A stretch of 64,000 bases of DNA from assembly GCF_910592395.1 (NCBI RefSeq), contig NC_088312.1, positions 19,847,292 to 19,911,291 on the forward strand, written 5' to 3'. This document shows positions 25,931 to 38,768 of the stretch, one piece after another. The translations under genes were made by a program, and so were the position numbers. The notes under the pieces were generated by a model, which saw only the letters and a list, made by a program, of their open reading frames with translations, was not told the origin of the DNA and did no database searches. Every line of letters begins with the position of its first letter. Within the stretch, counting starts at the first letter, position 1. Source of the DNA: Lineus longissimus (Eukaryota; Nemertea; Pilidiophora; Heteronemertea; Lineidae).

Positions 25931-25981
25931 CACCGTGATAATTCGATAAACTGACATGTCCTTCTCTCGGCAGTCACGGTG
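25931..25981 (+). other. Hairpin in the deiodinase 3'UTR, not a SECIS
   Basis: CACCGTGA at 25931-25938 is the exact reverse complement of TCACGGTG at 25974-25981, an 8-bp stem with a 35-base loop. GTGA followed nine bases later by AAA recalls half of a SECIS core. The 3' side has no GA and pairs fully with GTGA, so it should not work as one. Confidence 0.4.
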
Positions 25982-26245
25982 CGTTGAATCAACGGGGCGA
26001 TCAGCGCACCATCTACTAGCATGAGAATACCTGTCATTGCTATTCCTGCCGAAGCCGGATAATGGCGTTATTCATCAAGGATTTACATGTACATGTACCT
26101 ATTTATTGCCACTTTATTATCACTTCCTAGGAGGACACGTCAAAAGAATCGGGGAGGCCTGCATCATTGCCTGACTGATTCTTTGCTAGCTGGCCGGACA
26201 ATTGATTGGATCTCCACTCCAAGGTGTGCATAATACAGCAACTTG

Positions 26246-26251
26246 AATAAA
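26246..26251 (+). terminator. Likely polyadenylation signal of the deiodinase gene
   Basis: AATAAA 357 bases after the stop codon, which gives a short 3'UTR. I searched this 3'UTR for a SECIS element and found none with the non-Watson-Crick GA quartet. Confidence 0.55.
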
Positions 26252-29200
26252 AACTGAATCGTTCGGTTGCGTTGTGTTTCATTCTCATTTTGTAACAGTC
26301 AGTCGGCCACCACTGCCCCGCTTTCGCCCATTCTCTCGGCAAGATGGCGACTACCTCTCTCAACAATTGTGGACAATATTTATTTTATCCTATGTTTATT
26401 AAAGGGGCAAGTTGGGCATTGAGATATGTTCTTTTTTATACCGAAATGGTGTCCTGCAGTTACTTGTTCTCAAAATAGGATCATTGACTAAAACTAGTCT
26501 ACCGGTAACCACTATAAACAGTGCACTTGGACAGAATGTAACTGCTAATCCTTTTTTTAGATATCGGCTTTAATTTGCTGCTAGTGGCGGCGCATGGCGG
26601 TATGGAGAGTTATTATCTTTCTGACCACATAAATCCAAACTGGCCCTTTAAAATTGTCTTTTGTCGTATGATTGTATTAAAATTTTGTTTTAAATTATTC
26701 AAAAAGTTATATATATTTCATTGTTCGTTATTAAATGTAGTTCTGTTGTGCATTTGTATCTTCAACGTTTCATCACCTCGGGGATAAAAAAATTAAAACC
26801 TCATGCGTTGCTTAGCAACCAGTGCAGCGGAGAAAGACTAGCATGACATAGTAAGTGTATATACAAGGCCTAGCTGCCTTGTGTCAGGAGGAATCTTGCT
26901 TTTGTCAAACACATTTTGGATCTTGTATTTTTGGTGGAGTAAGACTTGATGCGTTGGGATTTGTCGGCATGGAGGAAAGGAACAGCAAAAGGTGAGACCT
27001 TACCTGCAGATGGCGTTGCGCCCAATGAGAAACCTACGGAACTAAAAAGCCAGATGGCAGCACCAGTACTAAAATGTACACTTCCAGTGCATTTTCCATT
27101 AAAATTAAGTTTTGTTGATTTTCTCCCTAAAACTCATCAAAATAGAATTAAGGACCACTAAATCTACATTTTTGGTGTTATTTCCCCATGTAGAGTAATT
27201 AAGGGATGAAATATTCAATAATCATTGACCCGGGAAATGGCTTTCTCATTAAAACCATAATCCACTTGCCTGCAGGGCTCCCTATTGGCAGGTTTTGTTG
27301 TGCAGGTTCCTCATTGGTCAGATGGATGGAGCGGTCAATGAAAACCCTGCCACTGATGGCTCCTGTATGAGCTGGAGTCGTGATGTCAATTTCACTTTCA
27401 GATGAGATGATCAAGGTGAATATCTATTTATCAAGTTTGATCGCGACTTGTGTATAAGGGATAGAACATTTTGTTCAGTTGGGGCATTTGATAGATTAAT
27501 CCATTTCAAGGCCAAAGTTCAAGGTGATTTTGAAACTGATATGTTTCATTGAATGATGAGTTTACCTATAGTATTCATCCAACGGCTTTTTATTGGATTT
27601 CTGCCTGATCGGGAATAAAAAAACTAGGCATTTTCTAATTTCGAGCGGAGCCACGAAATGCAATTTTTACAGTATACATGCACTGGTATCGCTAATCCCA
27701 AAAAGAAAAGGACCTAGGCCATGAAGTTCATTCGCTTTAGCCGAAACGACTAATGTTTGTATCGGGTTTAAAAATGAGTGAGTAAGCTTGATTATTATAA
27801 GCATTAATCCAAGTCAACAAAACAAGGAACCTTAAGTAACCTTTCACAACGAAGTAATTCCCTATAGTTTAAAACAAACTATCCATAATGTTGACTTCCA
27901 TGGTGTTTAAGCTGATCCCGTGCCTGGCTCTGCATGTTGGGTTATAGACCACGACATTTTGAAAGGTGCTTGAGACTATAATCGGGTATATCCGTATCCG
28001 TAATCTGCGCATATAATTATTGGTAACTGATATTATATCCAGGAGCAGCGGGAAGAATTTTCAACCCGATCATTCATATACCCTCTGTTGTTTCCATGTG
28101 TATTATCAATTTTTATGGACAACGATTGATTGGAAAGTTGAACTCCTGGATTATGAGTTCGTCAAAGTGATCAGGATCGGGGTAAAGACAAGGATTTTCG
28201 CTGCAGATTTCGAGAGGGGATGTGACTTTCTGTCTTCAGCTTAGAATCCTCTGCTCAGCTGTGAGCCCGGCTCATAGTCATAAACGGGTTTGTAAATGAG
28301 ATAAGTTTTTTACGTCTTTACAATGTACTTTTGCGACTAACTGCTGAAAGGAATGTTGGATACTGTTCAAAGCTGCTGTAATTATAGGATTCAGACCAGG
28401 ATACAGGACAACATAAAAAAATCAAAATTTGAAAACAGGTTCTCGACCGGCCATTCGTCTCTGTTAGTTCAATAGAGCTTATGAGCACACAGCAGTTTGG
28501 CTAAGACTTAACTGGAATGGACTACTGAACAACAACTCTCTTGTTTTTGTGCTGCTTAATCGGACTGGCATTTACTGTCACTTGACTGTTGCTGGGACTA
28601 CTCGAGGAGAACGTGGGTACAGCCCTAACTATAGTGATTTAGATCTCATTTCGGTGGTTTGATTGGGTTGACTTTTACTAGCATTGGTAAGATCGAGGCT
28701 GAAACCGGGGGACCATCAATGCTGTCGTCCGTAAAATCTTTCCCAATAACGCTTCATTAAAGCATTCGCTATTTGGCGTAAGCCAGCAGAAATCTGACAA
28801 GGCCGACATTCCAAAACAGCAGCTCAAGCACAGCAGCCACGATGCCAAATGCAATTGAAAAGAGTGCACTCAAGAAAAAGAGGTAATTGAAAAATGTCAA
28901 AATGTACATAGACCTACATGTACTTTTATCCCCTCCCCACACTATACTGGTCAGAACTTAGAGTATCCTGTCTCTCCGCGGGTCAAACACGGCGCGCTGG
29001 TTGCGAGTCAATCGATGTTACAGGTGTTCTCAAATAAATGTCTGTATATGCCTACAATCAGAGTTCGAATATTACGACCGACATTTTCTATACTCTGAAA
29101 TTCGGTATAAACCCATGGCGTTTTCTGCATGAGATCTGTTCGCCACCCCCTACCCGCAACCATGCATGGCAATGCAAAACATGAAGTTGTCGGTAAGAGA

Positions 29201-31884
29201 TGGACAGGACTACTTCTGATCATGTATTAGTTTTTAACTTGTTTACCAAATAAAATAATTTAACTCCACAGTTCTAGTTTTGGAGCGCACCATACCCCTG
29301 AAACTCCAAACCAACTTAGCTCAGCGCCTCACCCTCCTTCATCTAATCCCGCATCATTCGACGGTTCTCATAAGTTACTGCATGGCGAAATTCCGAACAA
29401 AAGGAAGAATGTGAAAAATTTAATTCGGCTAAAATAAAAATTCATAGGTTTCTTACGTGCAACACAAAATAATGTTATGAAGGAAAACACATAAGCCTCT
29501 TATGCATTGTATTTGGAACTCAGTATATTTGTACATGTAATAGGCCTATACTGGAAATTGCAAAATTTTCGCGCCAAGTTATTTTTTGCGGTTCGCGACG
29601 ATTTCTATTTTTGCGGATAACGTACTTCCTTTCCATTTTCCAAGAAAAAAATGCGATTTTTATTTTCGCGAATCGAGATTATTCGCGAAATCCGCGAAAA
29701 TAAAACGTCAAAGAAACTTTGGCGACCACCGATCACCGATAACCAAAGAATCCTGGGAGATCCCCTGGAAAATTAAAGCTCGTGTTCAGGATTATTATAT
29801 CTTCTCATTAAAAAGGGTTTTTAGGCTTGAGTCGAAATGATCAGCACGCACCACCCAATTATTTTCGGATCCCTCGCTAACGCAGCACGAAAAATACCAA
29901 ATTTACAAGACTTATCCAAATTAAATACACGAATTTAGGATTAGGCATTCACAAAATAAAACTTTTACCCATCGCAAGGGACTTCAAACATATTATTTTT
30001 CTAAAACTTTCAATTCCGAAATCTTCTTCAAATTTCGTTCGGCCTTTCCTTGTTTAGCTCTCGCTATCAGTGGTTTGAGTGTCGAATTTAAGGTGCAAAG
30101 GATGAATTTCTCATGGAGGTAAGACGACAACACCGAATATAATCACAATCCGTTTGTTAAAACTGTGGCTATTGCTGTCGTTCTCGGTCACCGCAAATAT
30201 ATAGGAAATATCACAGCAGAGTGGCGCGTTTTGGACGTCTCCTATAGTGGGAGTGCTATCATTTTCATCACCCCGGCCTCGATCTCCCGTCGGAGGCGAG
30301 CACCTCGTTCATACGTAATCGCATGATAGGGAAAGTTCACAAGATGTTATGTTGCTCGGCGACCCAATGGGCCACCGATTATCTGTTCTCCACTGGCAAA
30401 CCACTGTGAAAGTCTAACTTCGAACATCTGAACATGTCCAATGGCATCGAAAGACCGTGTGCTAATTTTGTCATCATCGTCGACATGATCATTATCATTA
30501 CGATCATCTTTTTACGGCATTTATGTCCCTTTTTTAACTTTGCCAGTGTATTTTTCCCCTAACAGCTTTTTCGCTTGCGCCTGCTGTGCCAGCTAATTGT
30601 TCTTAACGAGGCTTAATTTAACACTAAGCAACGAGAATCATTTCTATAGGCTCGTCTAACCATAACAAATTTAGTCGCAACTCTACAGGCCTACATTGAC
30701 AGTTAGGAGGCACCGTTTGCCCTAACTGGATTGAACAGGCCTTCTTGCAGAAATATCTGGAATAAACAAGGACATCCTGTTTTGCCATCATCAAAATTCC
30801 GAATCTCAATCATGCAGAGTTTGCACGTTAAGGAATACGGTCCACCGTCTTCAAAGAAAAATAGGTAAGCGTTTGTTTGATTTAATGACAAAAAAACGTC
30901 TCTTCTGCGTTGAACTTCCTGGATGCTTCAGAGCGTGGTCCGAATAGTGCCCTCTTTTTATTCACCATCTGTTTCTCAGTTCACCACGTTATAAACATTT
31001 GATATCATTACATGACCATCACTAATCCCCGCACTTTGCAGATTGGACAAACGACCGGTCCATAAAAACTAATGAGGCCCGATGACGTCACGTCCGCGGG
31101 CAACAACAACCGCCCATGAGTTTTTCTGTCGCTCGAAACGTGATTCATCCTCGGCCTCCGACCTCCAGCCAGAAAAATGCATGTTGCTCTCGACAAAGGG
31201 TTCTATTTGATAAATATGTAACAAACGTGTACATGTAATAAGGTTTTCTACATTGGCAAGTAAAGATTTAATCAATTCTTGATATTTTCAGAAGCGCCTC
31301 AACATACTTTATGGGTCGTTGCCTTATGCTATGTTTCTCATGACGTGATCAAAAGAACGAAAACACTCGAACAGGATTAACCATAACTGAACACACTTCT
31401 CCACCCATAAATATGTCCTAAAATAAAAACTCAAATGAATAAAATCCAACGTTTGACAATTGTTTACCTCAAGTAAGTTGACGTTAAAGTGTGTTTGATA
31501 TATTCAAGCCAACAACGTGACAGGGATATTTTGAATGTGTAGTTACCCCGTTGCGATCAGAACAATGTAGGCAAACTTTATACGTCACGGCACAACTGGA
31601 ATATATTTGTTCTTGTGCAAAGAAAAAAACTAATGTTTTTAAAAATAAGGCCAGAGACCTCTATTAGCCAGCGTGTACATTCTGTGTACATTTTAATGAA
31701 TATAGGTTGGTGAAAAAAGTACACCAAGGGTGCTTTAATTCCCACCAAATTTTATATGTGTTATGAAGAGGCTTTTATCGAGATAATAGTAAAAATTCAA
31801 AACATTCCAATACCGATTGCTTGAGAAAAATTGATTTGTGTACAGCATTGCCATCAAATCGTCACTCGCGGACTGATATGGGCC

Positions 31885-31961
31885 TATTAGAATACAAGTT
31901 CTAAACTGGCCACTGACACAATATTAGAATACAAGTTCTAAACTGGCCACTGACACAATAT
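31885..31961. repeat. Perfect 37-bp tandem duplication
   Basis: The word attagaatacaagttctaaa plus ctggccactgacacaat occurs twice, head to tail, without mismatch. It is recent or an assembly effect. Confidence 0.9.
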
Positions 31962-33116
31962 TTCCTTAAATCAATTATCAAAAATTATATCCTTGTTATG
32001 GCCTGGCTCTGTAGATTAGGAATCCACCAAAGATGGAAGAATAAATCCACTTTCACCCATCACAGTCATGTATTTACCACAGCTTCACAGTTCAGTACGG
32101 ACTATGTGTCACTTCCGCCTGTGGATGAATACATGTCTCTGCCCAGAACTGTAACGGTGATCACCGACTTTGACACTAATCTCAGCTTATCCCGGTCAAT
32201 CTGTGGCCTTGGAGTACGGCATGTCAGGCAACAGATACTTGCCTGTTACTTGACTGCTGCATTATTCAACTACCGACTTTATTGAAGATATAAAACTAAT
32301 GTAGGAATTCTGCGGTGCGTCTCAAAATGGCTACCAGCAAGAATTAATAAATTGATACCAGTTTTTGCAGTTGGTGATAAAGAAGTAGCCTAAATCGTGT
32401 GTTTAAATAACAACTACCGATCATGCAGTGGACTCCACACTAAAAGGATTGGTAAGGATTATGTTTGGTGTTCCCTGTCTTCGGCGACCCGAAGGCATCA
32501 TACTAATTCTATTGTCCGTCAAAGAATACACGACTAAATCAGTTATTGTAACGGTATTCAGAACTTATTATATTCAGCAGAAAAGCTCATTTTGTATGAA
32601 ATCCCGAGGAATTTACTCGTAAGCCTTGCTGTTGGTTCAGTCTACTGCTGGATCCCTTCACACAGTGCATTCTTTTGAAACGTATATCAAGGGTGTCGCT
32701 TGCTCCGACTTCATCACGTCATGCTGATAAAACATTGATTTTGGATATCGATTTGTGAATAATTTCCATATTCACGCTGCTTGAATCAGGTATTGTTCAT
32801 AAAGATTATAAAGTCCATTTTTTCAAGCTTTTACATTTATCTAAATTCAAATGTCTTTAAAGATCGAGTCAGCTCCTGACGGAGTGACTGTATGAAGAAG
32901 AACATAAAACGTGCTACCCACTTAAATAAGTCTTAGAGTCAAATTTCTTCTTGATGAAACAAAGTTTGCGAAATCATTACACTTGCGAAGCAATGTCTTA
33001 CCCTGAAATGAAACTAATCGTCATAATATTAAAGTTATACGTTAATTGTCAGGCAATTGATTAGACCACGACAACTTGACATGTTTGAACTGTTTCCAAC
33101 TTAAAATAGCAGTGTT

Positions 33117-33310
33117 AAAGGGTGACTATGGGCAGGAGCAGAGGGTTAAATTGGCCATCTTCGGGTAACATACTATGTGCACAGTAAGGGCAACACGAAA
33201 TATATATTCCTGGTACGAGCGTGATTAATTTTGACGATGTGTGAAATAGAAGTGACCCTATTGGTGACTTTGCGGCACTTTATCTTAGCTGCTGCCTATA
33301 GACTCCCTTT
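33117..33310. mobile_element. MITE family 2, second copy
   Basis: Starts aaagggtgactatgggcagg and ends ctgctgcctatagactccct. It shares gggttaaattggccatcttc and ccctattggtgactttgcgg with the 20190 copy. Terminal inverted repeats are partly decayed. Confidence 0.75.
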
Positions 33311-33412
33311 AACAAGGTATTGGACTAACTCCTTCTGAAAAATTCTCACTTAGTAATTCTATATCATTAGGGCAATAATTGTAATCTTTTGCAACAACTC
33401 ATTTACAAAAAA

Positions 33413-33556
33413 ATATATAAAAAACCAAAACTATTAAACTATTCGATCGCACTTGCGATATCGCCGTTATGCGGTCATACCGATCATGTATGACCGCATA
33501 ACTTCTGATATCGCAAGTGCGATCGAATAGTTTAATAGTTTTGGTTTTTTTATATA
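33413..33556. repeat. Long near-perfect palindrome (about 67-bp arms, 9-base loop)
   Basis: The left arm (33413-33479) contains aaccaaaactattaaactat, tcgatcgcacttgcgatatc and gttatgcggtcata. The right arm (33489-33556) is its reverse complement except for a small mismatch patch (gcc against agaa) and one A/T indel. The centre is ccgatcatg. As RNA or single-stranded DNA it would form a hairpin of over 60 bp. Confidence 0.95.
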
Positions 33557-34536
33557 ATGAAACACTTTTCCGTACACATAAAACGGCTCGTCCCACATTT
33601 GGTTGAAGGTGTTTGATTTAGAAATTCCCTTTGGAAATATGGTCACACCTAAAATTGCAGACAAACTGTGAAAAACTTCAGCTTTATTCGAGAAAGCCTA
33701 ATTGTCATGTTTAGAAACACAGTGCTGTTAGTGCTCTTTTCAAGGAAAGTCAATTATAGAAATAACGAAACATTTCATTGGGTGTACGATGGTTATATAC
33801 TACAGCACGTGACTACAGACCCTTGAATTGGTGGATTTAGTTTGGATATATCAGCAAATATTTCACGAAAACTTTACGTTGTGTACTCCCTTCATCGTTC
33901 AGGTACGTTGAGTATAGTGCTGACAGTCTTTTTTTATATAATTATCGGTCTATATATATTTATCACAATATTTCACGAAAATCTGATGTTAGTACACTAG
34001 TAATGGTACCGGTTTTTGAAACTTTGAAAACCCTTTTATGGTTTCGCCCCACACAATTATGCACCCCGTTAAACGACCAATGGCTTCTGAGATTCCGAAG
34101 AACTTCCCACTATTTCACAGTGGGTTGGGGTGGGCGTCAAAATTATTGTGACCGCGGCCACGTCGTCTGGCTTAAAAACACTTTGTCCTCAGGTGAAAAT
34201 CGATCTTTCGAAGCTAACTCTGGAACAACCCTGGAACAAATTCCAGATACATGTAATTTAGTTTTTCTCATTAGTGATAGTACCATGTGTACCCGACCTA
34301 ATCTTGCTACGTTTGTTGTGGACGTATCACCTCGTTAGGTTTATCCTATTTCAGTATATATCCTTGTTTTTTGGAATCGGCTTTTTAATCGGGCAATTGT
34401 TTAAGGATTGTGTTGATCGGATCAAATATATAACTTGTTGACAATTTGGTTACCAGGGTCAAGTTAGTGCCCGTCAAAAAGACGATGGACAATTATAGCT
34501 TAGAATGACGTCTAAGATGTTTAAACACAGGGAAAC

Positions 34537-34650
34537 TACAGTGGAACCTCTCTCAGCACCTCTGTAATCAGAACATCCTCCGGGACACTGATGTTGGTCC
34601 CAAACTGGTAATTATCATTCAATCTGACCTCTCTAATAAGGACATTTATC
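34537..34650 (+). mobile_element. MITE family 1, decayed copy
   Basis: Begins tacagtggaacctctctcag and keeps ggtcccaaactggtaatt and gacctctctaataaggacat, all in the order of the reverse-complement inner part. The right end is lost. Confidence 0.55.
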
Positions 34651-34951
34651 CGGTATGCATAGTCCAAACCTATGGACAGTCATAATGCCCCAGGAAGCTT
34701 AGGCCTATCGTTACTCTAAACATCTAACAAAGCCATACGAGCACAGGCACGTGGAAATAAGAGCTCAATAGCCCCAAAATAGACTGACACCCCCCCCCCC
34801 CCCCGACACCATATAGGAATTGCCAATAACTCGCAAAACGGGAATTCTTGCCTGACTGTGTATTGATCGGATTCCGTTTTGTATACGAAGGTTTAGTTTC
34901 TCTTTGACCTTTTTTTAAAAACGTACTCTTTTCTCTCTTTTCAGCCTTAAT

Positions 34952-37566
34952 ATGGAATCGAGCGGAAGACAGGTAAGAGCTTAGAGTATGGGAAGTTAGA
35001 AATACATTTACCAGACGAATACATTTACCAGACAAATACATTTATCAGACGAAATAAAGAAGTCCAAACAGCACCAAACAAACTACATGTACATGTAAGA
35101 CAGGGCCATTTACACGGTTACAAATCAAACCAGACCAGACTAGATCGCATCGCTCGTGACGTCATGAATGACATGAGCACGTAAGTACATGCATTGTATG
35201 TACATTGAATCAGACAAGACCAGACCTAATCACATTCGTGCGCGTTTACACGGCAGACCAAATAGACGTTTAGTGGCGATCGCACGGTAGGGCCGAACCC
35301 TAAAATTCAAACCATTTTTGCGATTCGTGCGAAAGTTTCTAAAAAAAATTGTTTTTGGCGGATTGCGAATTTTTTTAATGACATCACACGTACAGGTAAT
35401 CTCAGTTCATGCGGAAAGGGTAATTATATATCTCGCGTTGCAATCCTTTTAGGCCTAAAATGGATTTAATCGGTCGAGTTGATATGTCAGATTTCCCTGT
35501 GGGTGAGATTTGTCAAAACAAAGCGATTATTAAAAATTCACAAACAAATACAAACACATGTGCGTCAGTCTAATACTGGTCACGCTCTCTTTGAGAATAT
35601 GGTAGCTCTCTCAGGGTCAAGGCCAAGTGACGTGTTGGAAAATTTTCCCAAGCGGAAACACGAGCGAATAATGTTCTAGGATTCGGAGGGCACATGTCCT
35701 GCATGTCGGTTCGCGTATCCTTCGTCTTCTTCTGCGTTCGGATTATTTAGATGCATGTTAGACAGTCAGTCCGTTTCAGTAACGAAGTGGACTGTCCTAG
35801 AGAGTTCCACCACAGAGCACGACCGGAGTTTAGTGATGAGGGTCAATCAATCAATCGGCTCCACATTTACATCGAGCAGGTTCTCGTAAAACTGATCCCT
35901 GGGGATTCCAACCAAAAACTTGGCATTCAAATAATTGAAATATTTACAAGTCAAAAAGTGTCACGACGTTTTTATTGGGACACCCGATAGATAAATAGAG
36001 ACTGTAGGCCCTGTTTTCACCCTTGACCAATAATAATCATGCTAAATCCCATCGCCCCATGCTGACCGAATCACGATTGACCGGTTAAGTATGGCATGTT
36101 TGACATAGCAAGTCGAATGCTTAGCAAAAGAGGATTGTCTAAACTTCTGGACATAAATCCAAACAAATAAAATTAGACAGTCGGCTTCCTTCACGCACAA
36201 TTTGATCCTGACTCGAGAAGGTTCATCAGGGGTTGTGACATGTCCAAGAGAAGAAACACCTCGCGGTCACGGAAGGTAGGTCCACGCAAACGAGTGATTT
36301 TCGTCGATGCGCTCACGATCGCGTGCAACAAAAATCACTCAAAAATCGGAAACACGAGCGAATAATGTTCTAGGATTCGGAGAACATATGTTATGCATGT
36401 TGGTTCACTCGAAAATCACTCCTTTTTGCGATGTTCGTCGCAGGTACATGCGACAAGAATCGACGATCGTTGCGACCTGCTATCAATAACAAAACCAGCG
36501 GTTGCCGGTTTTACACGCAGGCGAGCGATCGTCTTATCAATCATCGTTTGCGAGCGCTTTCAGGGACATGCTTGGCCAAGGCTGGGTTTTTTTATCTTAT
36601 GTGACAGGATGTTCGAAAAATAATGGCGGCTGAGCAAGCATCCTGAGATCAGGCTTCGTCATATACAAAACGACAGGCGGAGTATATTGAAAACCACTGG
36701 TTATGCCAGCTGAGCTAGAAGATAAGATTCGATCTGAGAAACCAAATCTCGTGGTGTCCGGGTGAAACCGTATTTCAGGTCAAGACACATTTTTCTATCA
36801 AGTCTGTAAAAGTAGGCATCTCACCACACTACAAGACAATATATCAGTTCTACATTTCGAGGTGAGGATATCGGACGTGTTGGGCAAGATGGTGAAATGC
36901 TTATATCGTCTGGTTTCATTTTTGTCCCTGTGTAAGACTGTAGTGTAATTTTCTTCTCATATACTCTGCTTTCAGGTTCGTCTGAGCGAGGACACGCTCC
37001 AGGAGCACGACAAGGCTGTGGGAGCGCGGGCCCAGGGTCCCAGGCGACAGTCAATCGTCTCATCCGACTCCATGAACGACCCCAATAAACTTAAAAACTA
37101 TCTCGGGCGGCGGCGGTCAACCGTCAAGAGCCTGAATCAGTCAATCAGCATGATGAGGCGCATGAGCATCAAGCCAAAACTAGAGGAACCACCGCAGCCG
37201 AAGTTTTTGTATGAGAACACCTTCCGTATGGACCCCCAAGATGACACCAAGTTCCAGCCACACAGAGTAGAGCCGATTGTTGACAGTGTCTTTAAAATGT
37301 ATCTTGATGACCAAGATTACGATCAAAAGATATGTAGCACACTGGCCTGTGATTTGGCGCAGATTATAAAGAACCGGGTGAAGGACTTGGAGTTCCCTCG
37401 CTATAGGATTGTGTGCAATGTGATGATTGGGCAGAAAAAGGACCAGGGGATTGAGGCATCGAGTCGGTGCGTATGGGATCAAAAACAGGACAACTATGCA
37501 TGTGTTTACTATCAGAATCCGAGCATTTTTGCGGTTGCAATGGTACATGGAGTATACTTTGAGTGA
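34952..37566 (+). CDS. DYNLT5: Tctex1-domain dynein light chain family protein, DYNLT5 type (2 coding exons)
   Basis: Exon 34952-34972 encodes MESSGRQ and is preceded by a strong acceptor (ttttctctcttttcag), so a 5' non-coding exon exists upstream. Donor gtaaga, then acceptor ctgctttcag and exon 36976-37566, joined in phase 0, give 203 aa. Residues about 22-100 are a basic, Ser/Arg-rich tail. Residues about 100-203 are a Tctex1 domain: VEPIVDSVFKMYLDD, a KICSTLACDLAQIIKNRVK helix, FPRYRIVCNVMIGQ, SRCVWD, NYACVYYQN, and the closing GVYFE. The tail-plus-domain layout and the RVKDLEFPRY and SRCVWD words match TCTEX1D1/DYNLT5 rather than the short DYNLT1/3. Family members are dynein light chains or ciliary and axonemal proteins; the role here is inferred. 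The last six codons and stop are the first unit of a tandem repeat that fills the 3'UTR. Confidence 0.88.
35648..36410 (+). repeat. Direct repeat pair inside the DYNLT5-like intron
   Basis: About 60 bases at 35648-35710 (cggaaacacgagcgaataat, then gttctaggattcggag and the related tail cctgcatgtcggttc) recur at 36348-36410 with few changes. The copies lie 700 bases apart in the same orientation. Confidence 0.75.
36668..36705 (+). repeat. Dispersed GGCGGAGTATATTGAAAACCACTGG word
   Basis: Copies occur at about 3232-3266 (+), 36675-36700 (+), 53813-53840 (+, ggggagtatatttaaaacc) and 63753-63780 (-). The best two share ggcggagtatattgaaaacc followed by actgg. It is probably a fragment of a genomic repeat family. 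Confidence 0.65.
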
Positions 37567-38150
37567 TACGTGCACTGTACTGCATGCGACGTCCGTGTTT
37601 TATGGAGTGTACCTTGAGTGAAACATGTACGTAATGACGTACAATGTAGTATGGCGTACCCGTTGAGTAATGCGTATACGCTATGGCTTCCGTGGTTAAT
37701 GGCGTACACGCTGAGTGATGCGTGTACACAATGACTTCCGTGGTTGGCGTACACGCTGAGTGATGTGTGTACACTATGACTTCCATGGTTTGCGTATACG
37801 TTGAGTGATGACTTCCGTGGTTAATGGGGTAAACGATGAGTGATGCGTGAACACAATGACTTCCATGGATCATGACGTATACATTGAGTAATGCACGTTC
37901 ACTATATATGACATCCGTTGTTTATGGCGTATACATTGAGTAATGCACGTGCACTCTACAACATCCGTTGTTCATAGAGTGTACTATTATATGATGCATG
38001 TGCACTACATGTATATGACATCCGTGGTATAGAGTACACATTGAGTGCTATGTGTTGACTAGGACATCTGCGGTTAATGGTGTATACGTTGTGTGATGCG
38101 TGAACGCTGTGACATCCGTGGTTCATGGTGTGTACGTTGGGACTTCATGC
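37544..38150 (+). repeat. About 13-copy, 48-bp minisatellite starting inside the DYNLT5 stop region
   Basis: Degenerate tandem units of 44-55 bases read roughly tggcgtacacgctgagtgat then gcgtgtacacaatgac and ttccgtggtta. The first unit is the coding sequence ggagtatactttgagtga (GVYFE-stop). The next, ggagtgtaccttgagtga, would again read GVYLE-stop. Confidence 0.85.
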
Positions 38151-38762
38151 ATGTGTGTAAAATGGTTGATCAGGAAGACATGAGATGGACACTCTATTTA
38201 TCAGTAACTAACTTCTGATCACACCACCAGCAACTTCGCCGGATGCGATTTTTTCTGTTTCAACCAAATACAGCTGTAGGGAATACTCCAAACAAGAGTA
38301 AATGGAAGCAAATCGATAAAGAATCTTACAGCGCAGTGTGTAAAAGTTTCAAAGCGATAAAAAACGTAGTAACTCCACGGTGAGTTCATTTGCACAAGAT
38401 CACTCAATTATTTTGATAAAAATTAATGGACAATCAAAACTATGCATCACGAACATTGGAGTCTTTAGGCAGGAGCCAGGTAGGTCAGACGTTGTTTCAC
38501 GAAGTCGCCAATGGGGGCTCTCAGTCGCCAATATGATGCCATTTCATTCTAGAGGCAACAATGTTCAAGACGTATTGATGTACATTTGTATATCATATGT
38601 TTCTTTGCCTTCTCACTCGCCGTATGAACTCTGGCACTACGCACTTTCGGTATCCTCCTTCGGTGTGGGCTGAAGGGCCTACAGGTAGGCCGACATCCTA
38701 CCAGTTAGGTAGTTTTTAATTGACCTTACGCTTTCACCAAATATTCTGTACAGAGCACTTCG

Positions 38763-38768
38763 AATAAA
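38763..38768 (+). terminator. Possible polyadenylation signal of the DYNLT5-like gene
   Basis: First AATAAA downstream of the minisatellite, about 1.2 kb after the stop codon. Confidence 0.35.

Larger units (their letters stand above)
25890..34943. other. Deiodinase 3'UTR and long intergenic region, no convincing gene
   Basis: I see no family-recognisable exon in these 9 kb. Weak candidates are an ATG frame at 26344 after a gcaagATGGCGAC start-site-like word (44 codons), a 95-codon ATG frame at 31998-32285, and a minus-strand hydrophobic frame at 28678-28865 that lacks an ATG. None has splice or family support. Contents also include a word family of ttcgcgaaaat type (29570-29710), a 37-bp tandem duplication, a MITE family 2 copy, a long palindrome, and a decayed MITE family 1 piece. 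Confidence 0.45.

Noticed and set aside
28678-28869. Minus-strand frame with a hydrophobic start and C-x7-C (FCWLTPNSECF), neuropeptide-like
   Set aside because: Begins at GTG after an in-frame stop; an acceptor is possible but no upstream ATG exon was found.
31998-32285. 95-codon ATG frame with gene-like codon use
   Set aside because: No recognised domain, splice signals or regulatory context; such lengths are expected by chance in 64 kb.
33399-33664. Two overlapping minus-strand frames
   Set aside because: They read through the long palindrome and have no family resemblance.
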